DNA of 35,271 nucleotides from Desulfobacteraceae bacterium CG2_30_51_40 (GCA_001874005.1 MNYJ01000188.1:1-35271), one strand, 5' to 3'. Shown: positions 24,689-33,238, counted from the stretch's first letter. The notes: generated by a model not told the origin, from the sequence alone. Translations and numbers: made by a program.

Positions 24689-25847
24689 GACCTGCCCCCA
24701 GTGCGGGGGCTTGGTGACAATGGAGGAAAACGGCCGTCTTTTCTCCTGCCCTTTTTGCGGTGTGCGCCACGCGGTCATCTGGCCTGATCTGCCGAGCTAC
24801 GCCTTTGCGGGGAGATATGATGGAGGCTTTCTTTTTCTTGCTCCCTACCTTCGATTCAAGGGAAATATCTTTACATGCCGTGAGGATGCAGTCTTATCTC
24901 GCGTAGTGGATGTTTCTGTAAAAGCGTTTAATTTGGATCAGGCCCCCTTTTCTCTTGGGATGAGAACCCAGAGCATGAGGATTTCCTTTGCCCCGGAGGC
25001 TTCGGATGCGTGCTACCTTGGTTCATACATAGAAGTGTCGGAGGTTCTCCGGAGGGCGGTAAACTCGATGCCGGAGAGAGATCCCGGGTTTCATCGGGCC
25101 TTTCTGGGTGAGGTGATAAGCCGCATCTACCTTCCTTTATTGCTTGACGGGAAAGTCCTCAGAGACGGTCTTTCCGGAAAAGAACTGGGTACTTTAAAGG
25201 GTGGGGCTGCAATTCTTGACGGATTGATAACCAAGGAGGCGCCGAGACGACCCATGCTTGTTCCGGCTCTGTGTCCCGAGTGCGCATCGGATCTCACAGG
25301 CGAGGCAATGAGCCTGGTATTTGTTTGCGGCCATTGCGGGGCAGCCTGGGAAACAGCCCCGGCGGGGCTCACGAGGATACAGGTTTTTTTTGCTGAGTGT
25401 ACAAAAACAGGTTCACTCAACCTACCGTTCTGGAGGATCGAGGCAGGCATTTCCGTACCAGGGCAGACGGTGAATGGAGATATGCCTGAGCTGCTTACAA
25501 CCTGGACTCCGGCATTCAAGATAAGACCCGATCTATTTCTTAGCCTGGCTCGGCGCCTGACCTCATCTACGGTAGATATCGGCCTTACTCAAGATAGGCT
25601 TGGCGCTGCGGTTTATTTCCCGGTTACTCTGCCGGCCAGAGAGGCCATCCAGGCCCTAAAGGTCATCCTTTATAAATGCTCGGTAAAAAAGAAAATCATA
25701 GGCCCTCTGCTTTCAGGGATGAAAGTGACTCCGAGGGCCATTGACCTTTGCTACCTTCCCTTTGATCAATCCGGCTACGACCTGGTATGCCTTTGCCTTC
25801 CTCTTGCTGTAAATAAGAATTCCCTCAAATTCGGCCGCTCCCTCTAG
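24669..25847 (+). CDS. hypothetical zinc-ribbon protein partnered with the SPFH protein
   Basis: The coding frame is 392 residues from ATG 24669. It is open upstream, but that part lies inside the SPFH gene in another frame and is not used. The N-terminal ribbon uses C9, C12, C27 and C30 (CPQCGG, CPFCG). A second ribbon lies near 202-224 (CPEC, CGHCG). The rest has no membrane segment, and the protein ends with a conserved-looking NKNSLKFGRSL. I do not recognise a named family. The 20 bp overlap with the SPFH gene and the shared ribbon chemistry suggest that the two proteins work together. Confidence 0.75.
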   Translation: MGWRVTETCPQCGGLVTMEENGRLFSCPFCGVRHAVIWPDLPSYAFAGRYDGGFLFLAPYLRFKGNIFTCREDAVLSRVVDVSVKAFNLDQAPFSLGMRTQSMRISFAPEASDACYLGSYIEVSEVLRRAVNSMPERDPGFHRAFLGEVISRIYLPLLLDGKVLRDGLSGKELGTLKGGAAILDGLITKEAPRRPMLVPALCPECASDLTGEAMSLVFVCGHCGAAWETAPAGLTRIQVFFAECTKTGSLNLPFWRIEAGISVPGQTVNGDMPELLTTWTPAFKIRPDLFLSLARRLTSSTVDIGLTQDRLGAAVYFPVTLPAREAIQALKVILYKCSVKKKIIGPLLSGMKVTPRAIDLCYLPFDQSGYDLVCLCLPLAVNKNSLKFGRSL

Positions 25848-25939
25848 GTGCGGTGTAACCTAAGGGTTATAACAGCCTCGTGAGTCTCTGGGCCGTCATA
25901 AACGCCGCATCCTGAAAGGAGAACCCCTATCTTCCCCAT
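25844..25939 (-). pseudogene. elbB: truncated elbB (isoprenoid biosynthesis/DJ-1-type) remnant
   Basis: A minus-strand ATG with a strong AAGGAGGG site opens a 31-codon frame, MGKIGVLLSGCGVYDGPETH then EAVITL. It matches the ElbB N-terminus (E. coli MKKIGVILSGCGVYDGSEIH) almost residue for residue and includes the GCG-containing start of the fold. After EAVITL it runs into unrelated residues and a stop that overlaps the end of the plus-strand zinc-ribbon gene. Full-length ElbB is about 217 residues, so roughly 190 are missing and none is seen nearby. The remnant is non-functional as ElbB, but its translation start is intact. Confidence 0.8.
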
Positions 25940-26119
25940 ATTCTAGCCCTCCTTCTAAGAGATATTTAACATGCTGATATTAATAGCATAAAGGCCCTAT
26001 ACCAAATGCCGGCCGGCCGTCTTAAAAGCGTCCGTATTGCAAGACCTACCGTGCTGTGATACTAATATAAACATTGGAAATATCAAACAGGCGTAGCCGT
26101 GAAGATATTTGAGTTTTAT
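25940..26119. other. intergenic stretch upstream of the elbB remnant and phoH
   Basis: About 180 AT-rich bases carrying the elbB ribosome-binding site near 25948 and the GCCGGCCGGC palindrome near 26009. No gene or convincing promoter pair was identified, although the phoH operon promoter probably lies here. Confidence 0.35.
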
Positions 26120-26251
26120 ATGAAAATACATTGTCATACCGGCGTAGGCCGGTATCCAGTCATTTATACCTGGATTCCGGATCAAGTCCGGAATGACGTG
26201 CAGCATTTTCAGGTTTCGTTGTGTCCCAGAAGGGCATGAGCGTTAGTGACG
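26120..26251 (+). repeat. dispersed cassette repeat, copy F (CCGGAATCC-type core)
   Basis: The left end is ATGAAAAT (26120-26127) and the right end ATTTTCA (26205-26211), then GTTGTGTCCC, a short spacer, GGGCATG and GTTAGTG. The core is different from A to C: GTCATACCGGCGTAGGCCGG, TATCCAG, a short spacer, then CTGGATTCCGGATCAAGTCC and GGAATGAC. This common intergenic inverted repeat spans 26133-26197. The right part of the cassette continues into the phoH reading frame. Confidence 0.82.
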
Positions 26252-27291
26252 GCACGGGGAAAGGATTCCGGGAATTGAGGCGGGATTTATCGGAAAGTGA
26301 TGCGCCACGAACTGATGATGGGCTTACAAAGAGGCTGGTATTTGATGATCAGGACTTGCTCAGGGCTCTGTGCGGAGAGCAGAATTCCAACCTGAAACTC
26401 CTCGAAGCCAAGGTCGGGGTATCGGTCAATATTAGAGGCAACGCTGTTACCGTTCATGGGGGACAGTGGCAGGTGGATCTGGCGGAGGCAGTCCTCAATC
26501 AACTCTATGAGGTGCTTAAGGCAAGATTTCCCGTCTTTACAAGCGATGTGGATCATGCAATAAGGATACTGAGTTCAGACAGGGGAACGGACCTCAAGAA
26601 GTTCTTCAAAGATCAGATCCTGATTTCTTCCAACAAGAAACTTATTGCTCCCAAGACAATAAATCAGAAACAATATGTTGACAGCATAAGAGGATTCGAT
26701 ATTGTTTTCGGCATAGGTCCAGCGGGAACCGGAAAGACATATCTTGCCATGGCCATGGCCATATCGGCCCTGCTAAAAAAGGAGGTCAACCGCCTTGTCC
26801 TTGCCAGACCTGCGGTAGAGGCAGGGGAGCGTCTAGGTTTTCTTCCCGGTGACCTTTATGAAAAGGTGAACCCCTACTTGAGGCCCCTTTACGACGCCCT
26901 GCACGATATGATGAGCTATGAGAGTGCCTCCAGACTCATTAATCAGGGAGCTATAGAGGTTGCGCCACTTGCCTTCATGAGGGGGAGAACCTTAAATGAC
27001 GCATTCGTCATACTTGATGAGGCTCAGAATGCCACTTCAGAGCAGATGAAGATGTTTCTAACGAGACTCGGCTTCAGCTCAAAGGCGGTCATTACGGGTG
27101 ATGTGACACAGACGGATCTGCCGGACGGAAAGGTGTCGGGGCTTAATGAGGCTTCCGCACTCCTTAGGGGTATCCAGGGGATCAAGTTCGTATATTTTAC
27201 AAGGGATGATGTTGTAAGGCACCCCCTTGTGCAGGAGGTAATTGACGCTTACGACCGCTGGGAAAAGCAGAAGAGGAATCCAGCCGCGTGA
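26236..27291 (+). CDS. phoH: PhoH family ATPase (YbeZ-like)
   Basis: P-loop ATPase linked to RNA metabolism and commonly found beside ybeY. Counting from ATG 26236 the protein has 351 residues. The KH-like N-terminal part is LVFDDQDLLRALCGEQNSNL, Walker A GPAGTGKT (161-168), then LARPAVEAGERLGFLPGD, and Walker B VILDEAQN (258-265). Three starts are possible: GTG 26221 and ATG 26236, both inside the dispersed repeat with poor SD spacing, or TTG 26275 with AAAGGA nine bases upstream. The last would give 338 residues and fits the conserved start best by SD. The HD-family gene follows. Confidence 0.93.
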   Translation: MSVSDGTGKGFRELRRDLSESDAPRTDDGLTKRLVFDDQDLLRALCGEQNSNLKLLEAKVGVSVNIRGNAVTVHGGQWQVDLAEAVLNQLYEVLKARFPVFTSDVDHAIRILSSDRGTDLKKFFKDQILISSNKKLIAPKTINQKQYVDSIRGFDIVFGIGPAGTGKTYLAMAMAISALLKKEVNRLVLARPAVEAGERLGFLPGDLYEKVNPYLRPLYDALHDMMSYESASRLINQGAIEVAPLAFMRGRTLNDAFVILDEAQNATSEQMKMFLTRLGFSSKAVITGDVTQTDLPDGKVSGLNEASALLRGIQGIKFVYFTRDDVVRHPLVQEVIDAYDRWEKQKRNPAA

Positions 27292-27372
27292 TGTTCGTCA
27301 TCCGGTGTGGCCGAAAGAGCCTTCTGAGATTGCCGATGATTGAGTCGTAAGAGAATAACAGGCTTTGAAGCA

Positions 27373-29823
27373 ATGAAATCCAAATCAAATAAACCGCCCC
27401 TCCTCGAAAGGATAGGGATACGTAAGAGATCTGAGAAGGAAAGCCGTTCAGGATCAGGAGCCATACCGGCGGATCTTGATCGGAGAAACTGGTTTATCCT
27501 CTTTTCTCTTAGTGTAGTTATCTCGGTTCTGCTGTTTCCCCATGCCATCACCGGCCCCAGGATATATCTTGCCGGAGACATTGCGGAAAGGGACATTAAG
27601 GCCTCTCAGGATTTCCTTGTGGAGGACGCTTCCTTGACCGAAAAGGGGAGGGTAGAGGCCTCCAGATCTGCTTTGTCTGTGTATGATTTCGATCCGGAGG
27701 GCATGAACCTCATCTCCCGTATCAGGGATACTTTCCGGTTGGGCAGGGAATATCTCGCAAAGAGCAAACTTGCGGCTGGGGCGCATGATTCCGCGCCTGC
27801 CGCCGAAATCCAGCGTCCTTCCAGGGAATCCTTCCGCAATGAAGTAATGGAGGCACTGGGCATCACCCCGGGCGAAGACCTTCTGAACCAGCTTATAAAG
27901 ACGGATTTCTCTGCAGAGACTGAAGAAACCGCCATAACGCTTCTTGTCAATTGCTTGAGAACCGGTGTTGTAGCAGATGAATCCGTCTTGAAAGGCGAAG
28001 CCGGGAAGGGTCTTTTGCTCAGAGATATACGCACTGAGAAAGAGAAGGCCTATTCTGAGACCGGCGGTTTTTTCACTCTGCATGGGGCTAGAAATTTCAT
28101 AAAAGAGCAGGGAAAGATGATTGCCGCTTCACTCAGCTCGCCGGAGGTTGCCAAGGCATCCTACAGTCTGGCAGCTGCGGTCGTTCAGGCCAACGTCACC
28201 TTTAACAAGAGGGAAACCGAACTGAGACGAGATCAGGCCTTGAGAGAAGTGAAACCCATCTATTTTATAGTAAAAAGGGGCGAGATGCTTGTAAGGGAGG
28301 GCGAAAGGATTACTCCCGAACACCTGATTAAATTGACCGAGCACAACAAGGTACTTAAAAGAAAGGAGATGCTTACGGGCGCTCCTGCAATGGCCTTGCT
28401 TATCAGTCTCGTTCTCTCGGCCCTCTATCTGGTGGGACTTCTCAAGAGCAAGTTCTCAAGGGCGGGCTCAACAGATCTTCTCCTTTTCGCGGTGACTCTG
28501 GTAGGCCTGTTCCTGGTTATTATGGCGGCGGGATTTATCGCCGATGAACTGGCAAGAGGCACCGGGCTTTTCAGCTCGCGAGCATTTATATTCGCGATGC
28601 CTGTTGCAACAGGGGCTATGGTGATAGCGGTTTTCAACGGCATGAAGGTGGGAGCGAGCTTTTCAATTATTGCATCCATTCTTTCGGCCATTGTGATCGG
28701 TGGACGCATAGAATGGTTCATGTATTTTTTTATAAGCTCGCTGTTGTCGGCTTACGGGGTAAAGGATTGCCGTGAAAGGGCGGTATTCATAAAGACGGGC
28801 GTCAAGGTAGGTTTAGCCCATATTGTGATGGCCCTTGCCATACAGGCACTGGACGGATCCCTCGCAACCCCGGAGACCGCTGTAGTGTGCGCCGCAGGCT
28901 TTGTTGGAGGGATCCTTTCAGGAGTTATAACTACCGGTATCATTCCCATCATAGAGATCACATTCGGCTATACAACAGACATCAAGCTTCTAGAACAGGC
29001 AAACCTGGATCAGCCGCTTTTGCGGGAGCTGATGGTGCAGGCCCCCGGCACCTACCATCATAGCGTCATAGTGAGCACAATGGTTGAGGCTGCTGCAAAG
29101 GGTATAAAGGCTAATCCGCTTCTGGCAAAGGTCGCGGCCTACTATCACGACATAGGAAAGGTGAAAAAACCTCTTTATTTCGTGGAAAATCAGTTGGGTG
29201 GCGAAAACAGGCATGAGCGGCTGGCGCCTTCCATGAGTAGTTTGATACTCATATCTCACGTTAAGGAAGGATGCGAGCTTGCGGGAAAATTCGGACTGGG
29301 TCGAGAGATCCGGGACATCATAAGACAGCATCACGGAACTAGTCTGATAAGCTTTTTCTACGAGAGGGCAAAGGAACAGGCCGAAAAGAAAGGCGATAAG
29401 GCCGTAAAGGTCAAGGAGGAGGATTTCAGATATCCGGGACCCAAACCCCAGACCAAGGAGGCGGGGCTAATAATGCTAGCAGACGCTACGGAGGCTGCCT
29501 CCCGAACCATCTCAGAGCCTACGGCCGCAAGGATACAGGGTCTGGTCCAGAAGATTATAAACAAGGCCTTCTCCGACGGACAGCTTGACGAGTGCGAACT
29601 CACCCTTAAGGACTTAAACGAGATTGCCAGGAGCTTTAACAAGACCCTTGGCGGGATATTCCATCAGCGCATTGAATATCCGCAGCCTGTAATAAAGATC
29701 GCGCCGGTAAGGAGAGGCTCAATTGGAAATACAGATTCAGTTCAGGCGGAGGACTCCAGGATTAAGCGCCGCGAAGATAAGAAGGAAGGCGGCGGCACTC
29801 TTAGACGCCTTGGGCTGTCCTAG
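27373..29823 (+). CDS. pgpH: 7TM-HD family phosphohydrolase (PgpH-like)
   Basis: Predicted membrane cyclic-di-AMP phosphodiesterase or related phosphohydrolase of 816 residues. Order: a basic cytoplasmic N-terminus, a first membrane segment near residues 40-58 (WFILFSLSVVISVLLFPHA), a large extracytoplasmic 7TMR-HDED domain, a block of about seven membrane helices (residues 330-540), and a cytoplasmic HD domain. The HD domain has HHSVIVSTMVE (H562/H563) and the metal-binding YYHDIGK (H592-D593). ATG 27373 was chosen; an in-frame TTG at 27340 is possible, and neither has a strong SD. The end overlaps ybeY by 101 bp. Cyclic-di-AMP as substrate is known for some members only. Confidence 0.9.
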   Translation: MKSKSNKPPLLERIGIRKRSEKESRSGSGAIPADLDRRNWFILFSLSVVISVLLFPHAITGPRIYLAGDIAERDIKASQDFLVEDASLTEKGRVEASRSALSVYDFDPEGMNLISRIRDTFRLGREYLAKSKLAAGAHDSAPAAEIQRPSRESFRNEVMEALGITPGEDLLNQLIKTDFSAETEETAITLLVNCLRTGVVADESVLKGEAGKGLLLRDIRTEKEKAYSETGGFFTLHGARNFIKEQGKMIAASLSSPEVAKASYSLAAAVVQANVTFNKRETELRRDQALREVKPIYFIVKRGEMLVREGERITPEHLIKLTEHNKVLKRKEMLTGAPAMALLISLVLSALYLVGLLKSKFSRAGSTDLLLFAVTLVGLFLVIMAAGFIADELARGTGLFSSRAFIFAMPVATGAMVIAVFNGMKVGASFSIIASILSAIVIGGRIEWFMYFFISSLLSAYGVKDCRERAVFIKTGVKVGLAHIVMALAIQALDGSLATPETAVVCAAGFVGGILSGVITTGIIPIIEITFGYTTDIKLLEQANLDQPLLRELMVQAPGTYHHSVIVSTMVEAAAKGIKANPLLAKVAAYYHDIGKVKKPLYFVENQLGGENRHERLAPSMSSLILISHVKEGCELAGKFGLGREIRDIIRQHHGTSLISFFYERAKEQAEKKGDKAVKVKEEDFRYPGPKPQTKEAGLIMLADATEAASRTISEPTAARIQGLVQKIINKAFSDGQLDECELTLKDLNEIARSFNKTLGGIFHQRIEYPQPVIKIAPVRRGSIGNTDSVQAEDSRIKRREDKKEGGGTLRRLGLS

Positions 29824-30160
29824 TAAGGAGCTTAGTATCCTTTTTACCGATGACGGTCATATAGCGAAGCTTAACGGAATATATCGAAAGAAGGAAGGGC
29901 CTACGAATGTGCTTGCATTTCCGCAGGGTTCCCCTGATGACCTCTTTACCGATATGCTGGGCGACGTAGTCATTTCCGTTGATACGGCAGGCAGGGAGGC
30001 CGAATCCCTCGGAGAGCCCTTCGAGATTACTATTCAAAGGCTTATGATTCACGGACTGCTGCATCTTTTGGGATATGACCACGAACGTTCCGGGGAGGCT
30101 GCCGAAGAAATGGAGAAAGAAGAGAGGAGACTTCTTGCTATGATAAGGGAGGATAATTAG
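29723..30160 (+). CDS. ybeY: endoribonuclease YbeY
   Basis: Metal-dependent RNase in rRNA maturation and ribosome quality control. The 145-residue length is normal. The zinc triad is complete: H110, H114 and H120 in [12 protein letters not shown]. The start is TTG 29723 with AAGGAG eight bases upstream, placing the first 101 bp inside the HD-protein gene in another frame. The N-terminal MEIQIQFRR is a normal first strand for YbeY, so the long overlap looks real. Confidence 0.94.
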   Translation: MEIQIQFRRRTPGLSAAKIRRKAAALLDALGCPSKELSILFTDDGHIAKLNGIYRKKEGPTNVLAFPQGSPDDLFTDMLGDVVISVDTAGREAESLGEPFEITIQRLMIHGLLHLLGYDHERSGEAAEEMEKEERRLLAMIREDN

Positions 30161-30162
30161 GG

Positions 30163-30882
30163 ATGGCACGTCTGGCAGTCAATGTGGATCATGTCGCAAC
30201 TATCAGGCAGGCAAGAAGAACTATTGAGCCTGATCCGTTGCTTGCAGCGGGCATTGCGGAGCTGGCCGGGGCTGAAGGGATAATATGCCATCTAAGGGAG
30301 GACAGGCGTCACATAAACGACAGAGATTTGAGACTCCTCAGAGAGACTGTCAAGACCAAGCTCAACATGGAGATGGCGGCAGTAGGAGAGATGGTTGGCA
30401 TCGCCCTTGAAATAAAGCCAGATCTTGTCACTTTGGTGCCTGAGAAGAGGATGGAACTTACCACGGAAGGAGGCCTCGACGTAGCTGCGAGGACAGGGGA
30501 AATAGATAAGGTATGCGAAAGGCTCAGATCGGCCGGCATCCCAGTGAGCCTCTTTGTTGATCCGTCCGAGGCCCAGATCAGGGCCGCGAGACAATGCGGA
30601 GGCGATATAGTTGAAATCCATACCGGAAGGTATGCTGAGGCAAGGGGAGAAAAAGAGGCGTCAAGCGAATTTGAACGTATCAGTAGAGCAGTTCAAGTTG
30701 CCCTGGAGGCGGGCCTCAGGATAAGCGCAGGGCACGGTCTGAACTACGTCAATATAAAACGCTTCAAGGCAATCCCTGCTATAGAGGAATACAGCATAGG
30801 GCACAGCATAGTTGCAAGGGCCGTTATAGTGGGATTCGCAAAGGCGGTGCGGACAATGGCGGAGCTGGTAGAGGGTTTCTAG
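30163..30882 (+). CDS. pdxJ: pyridoxine 5'-phosphate synthase PdxJ
   Basis: Condenses 1-deoxyxylulose 5-phosphate with 3-amino-2-oxopropyl phosphate to pyridoxine 5'-phosphate in vitamin B6 synthesis. The 239-residue TIM barrel shows the family signatures [12 protein letters not shown] (residues 7-18), [26 protein letters not shown] and [12 protein letters not shown]. It starts two bases after the ybeY stop, with AAGGGAGG ten bases upstream inside ybeY. The gene is co-transcribed with its neighbours. Confidence 0.96.
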   Translation: MARLAVNVDHVATIRQARRTIEPDPLLAAGIAELAGAEGIICHLREDRRHINDRDLRLLRETVKTKLNMEMAAVGEMVGIALEIKPDLVTLVPEKRMELTTEGGLDVAARTGEIDKVCERLRSAGIPVSLFVDPSEAQIRAARQCGGDIVEIHTGRYAEARGEKEASSEFERISRAVQVALEAGLRISAGHGLNYVNIKRFKAIPAIEEYSIGHSIVARAVIVGFAKAVRTMAELVEGF

Positions 30883-30887
30883 AATAG

Positions 30888-31373
30888 ATGGCTTCAGCCT
30901 GTGCAAGCGCCGAAGATGCCCTCGTCTTTTACACCTTTGGTCCGGATGAGACAAAGAGGCTTGGGGCAAGACTCGGAAGGTGTTTAAACCCGGATGCTGT
31001 GGTTGCCCTCTCAGGTGATCTAGGCACAGGCAAGACCTGTTTTGCCCGGGGGGTGGCGCTAGGGCTCGGGCTCCCCTCTTCCCTGCATATCACCAGCCCC
31101 TCTTTTTCCCTGGTCAATGAGTACGAAGGCGGAAGGATAAGACTATACCACATGGATGCCTACAGGCTGGAGAGCTTGGAAGCCTTTTTTGACGCTGGTC
31201 TTGAGGAGTATTTCTATGAGGGAGGGGTGGCGGTCTTGGAATGGTCCGACAGGTGGCCCCAGGTACTGCCGGCAGGAAGCGTTAGGGTTTTACTTGTTAT
31301 TGAAGGGTTGTCCGAGGGCGGGCACCGCCTGCGGGTCGAAATTTCAAACCCGCCCGAGGGCTTTACTATATGA
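30888..31373 (+). CDS. tsaE: tRNA t6A biosynthesis ATPase TsaE
   Basis: ATPase assisting TsaB/TsaD in N6-threonylcarbamoyladenosine synthesis at position 37 of ANN-decoding tRNAs. The 161-residue protein has Walker A GDLGTGKT (43-50), the family pattern TSPSFSLVNEYEG, and the LYHMDAYRL and VAVLEWSDRWP motifs. The SD is weak and distant (GAGGG), which fits translation coupled to pdxJ five bases upstream. TsaD is found 1.9 kb further on. Confidence 0.93.
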   Translation: MASACASAEDALVFYTFGPDETKRLGARLGRCLNPDAVVALSGDLGTGKTCFARGVALGLGLPSSLHITSPSFSLVNEYEGGRIRLYHMDAYRLESLEAFFDAGLEEYFYEGGVAVLEWSDRWPQVLPAGSVRVLLVIEGLSEGGHRLRVEISNPPEGFTI

Positions 31374-31389
31374 TGGATGGAGGATTTTT

Positions 31390-32622
31390 ATGGCATTGAT
31401 AGTACAAAAATACGGGGGGACTTCAGTCGGAACGGTTGAAAAGATAAAGGCCGTAGCCACCAAGGTCATTGACTCTTACAAGAAGGGTGACAGGATGGTG
31501 GTTGTTCTCTCAGCCATGGCCGGAAAGACGGATGGGCTTATAAAGCTTGCAAGACAGGTCGCCTCCGAACCCGATCCGAGGGAGATGGATGTGCTTTTGG
31601 CGACAGGGGAACAGGAAAGCGTCGCTCTTTTTTCCATGGCGGTAAAGGATATGGGCTTTGAAGCCCAGTCCATGCTGGGTTTCCAGATCGCCATCCATAC
31701 GGATCATATTTTTGGTCGCGCTAAGATTAACCAGGTGGAAACGGATCGTATTCTGAAGGCGCTGGATGAAAAAAAGATCGTCGCAATAGCCGGTTTTCAG
31801 GGACTGGATGAAAAGGGTGATATAACGACTTTGGGCAGAGGCGGATCGGATACCACCGCCGTGGCCATAGCTGCGGCCGTCAAGGCGGATAGGTGCGAAA
31901 TTTTTAAGGACGATGTGGAGGGTATTTATACGACGAACCCTGATGTTTGTCCGAAGGCAAAAAAAATGGACACAATCTCCTATGAGGAGATGCTCGAGAT
32001 GGCAAGCCTGGGCGCCAAAGTGCTGGAGATAAGGGCGGTTGAGTTTGCCATGAAATACAACGTTCCTGTTTATGTGAGATCAACTTTTTCAGACAAGAGG
32101 GGTACCATGGTCGTTGCAGAGACAAAGGATATGGAGAAGGTTCTGGTTTCCGGGGTAGCTTACAGCAAGAATGAATCGAGGGTTACCATCAGGAAGGTGC
32201 CCGACCGCCCCGGGATTGCAAGCGGGATTTTTCAGCCTGTCTTCGAATCGGGTATTGTGGTTGACATGATCGTTCAAAATACAAGCGAAGACGGCTCCAC
32301 GGATATTACCTTTACGGTGCCGAAGCCGGATTTCTACAGGACCATGAAGCTGGTCAGCCAGGTGGCGCAAGATATAGGAGCCGAAAAGGTGCTGGGAGAT
32401 GAAGACATAGCAAAGGTCTCCATAGTAGGGGTCGGCATGAGGACGCATGCCGGTGTGGCAAATCGTATGTTTGCCGCCCTTGCAGCGGAAAACATAAACA
32501 TAATGATGATAAGCACATCAGAGATAAAGATATCGGTTGTTATCGAGGCAAAATACCTTGAGCTGGCTGTCAGAACGCTTCATAAGACCTTCGGGCTGGA
32601 CGACGAGACAAAGGGCGAATAG
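31390..32622 (+). CDS. lysC: aspartate kinase
   Basis: Phosphorylates aspartate, the entry step to lysine, threonine and methionine. The 410-residue monofunctional enzyme starts ALIVQKYGGTSVG, with the K7-containing nucleotide motif, then FQGLDEKGDITTLGRGGSDT, followed by two C-terminal ACT domains (from about residue 265) for feedback control by amino acids. ATG 31390 has GGAGGA upstream; the open frame further left lies inside tsaE and is ignored. In many relatives an internal start yields a separate small subunit; I did not find a clear one here. Confidence 0.96.
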   Translation: MALIVQKYGGTSVGTVEKIKAVATKVIDSYKKGDRMVVVLSAMAGKTDGLIKLARQVASEPDPREMDVLLATGEQESVALFSMAVKDMGFEAQSMLGFQIAIHTDHIFGRAKINQVETDRILKALDEKKIVAIAGFQGLDEKGDITTLGRGGSDTTAVAIAAAVKADRCEIFKDDVEGIYTTNPDVCPKAKKMDTISYEEMLEMASLGAKVLEIRAVEFAMKYNVPVYVRSTFSDKRGTMVVAETKDMEKVLVSGVAYSKNESRVTIRKVPDRPGIASGIFQPVFESGIVVDMIVQNTSEDGSTDITFTVPKPDFYRTMKLVSQVAQDIGAEKVLGDEDIAKVSIVGVGMRTHAGVANRMFAALAAENINIMMISTSEIKISVVIEAKYLELAVRTLHKTFGLDDETKGE

Positions 32623-33145
32623 AGAAAAAGGCGCAGCCCTACTGCTGGTTTTGCTTGCACTCCTCATTATAAGGGAGGGGATTGCTCTGGAGTTCCGGCC
32701 TGAATCATCCGTGCGGCAGGGTGGGATATGCGTGGAGGCGCGAGGTGATGTGAAGGCGGCGGGGATTTACTGCTTCGCGAAAAGGCCTACCATAGGGGAG
32801 CTACTCTCAAGGGCCAAGGCTCCTGGACGGCTCACAGGCCCCGAAATGAATTCTGTAATTGATAACGGCACCGGAGTTGAAGTCTCTATGCGCGGAGAAG
32901 GGATTAATATCTCACGATTTGAGATGTCGGCCTTCTACAGGATCAGCCTCGGGATTCCGCTATCCCTCAGTGAGGAATCCAGGGAAGGGCTCATGGCAGT
33001 GCCGGGGATAGGACCCCGGCTCGCGGACAACATTATTGAAGAGAGAAACCGCAGGGGAGGCTTAATGACAGTCAAGGATCTGGAACACGTCAAGGGCGTA
33101 GGTCCTAATTTTCTGAGGGATATCAGACCGTATTTTGGTGAATGA
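32537..33145 (+). CDS. ComEA-like helix-hairpin-helix protein
   Basis: A membrane-anchored DNA-binding type protein. A hydrophobic segment (AALLLVLLALLIIREG) lies near residues 33-48 and a competence-style helix-hairpin-helix at the C-terminus (AVPGIGPRLADNIIEERN, then KGVGPNFLRDIRPYFG). The start is unclear: TTG 32537 lies inside lysC without a good SD, while another TTG at 32651 would begin inside the membrane segment. In either case translation seems coupled to lysC. No other competence genes are nearby. A terminator follows 35 bp after the stop. Confidence 0.7.
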   Translation: MLSRQNTLSWLSERFIRPSGWTTRQRANREKGAALLLVLLALLIIREGIALEFRPESSVRQGGICVEARGDVKAAGIYCFAKRPTIGELLSRAKAPGRLTGPEMNSVIDNGTGVEVSMRGEGINISRFEMSAFYRISLGIPLSLSEESREGLMAVPGIGPRLADNIIEERNRRGGLMTVKDLEHVKGVGPNFLRDIRPYFGE

Positions 33146-33179
33146 GAGATAAAAATGTTTTACGGATTATCATCCGGAG

Positions 33180-33208
33180 GGGTGGCGCCTCTGCGCCGCT
33201 CTTTTTTT
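33180..33208 (+). terminator. intrinsic terminator after the ComEA-like gene
   Basis: A 9 bp stem with two G-T pairs (GGGTGGCGC at 33180-33188 and GCGCCGCTC at 33193-33201) and a CTCT loop, followed by seven T. It separates the pdxJ-tsaE-lysC transcript from tsaD. Confidence 0.85.
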
Positions 33209-33238
33209 ATGAGTCCAATATCGGTTAGGAAGTGAAAT

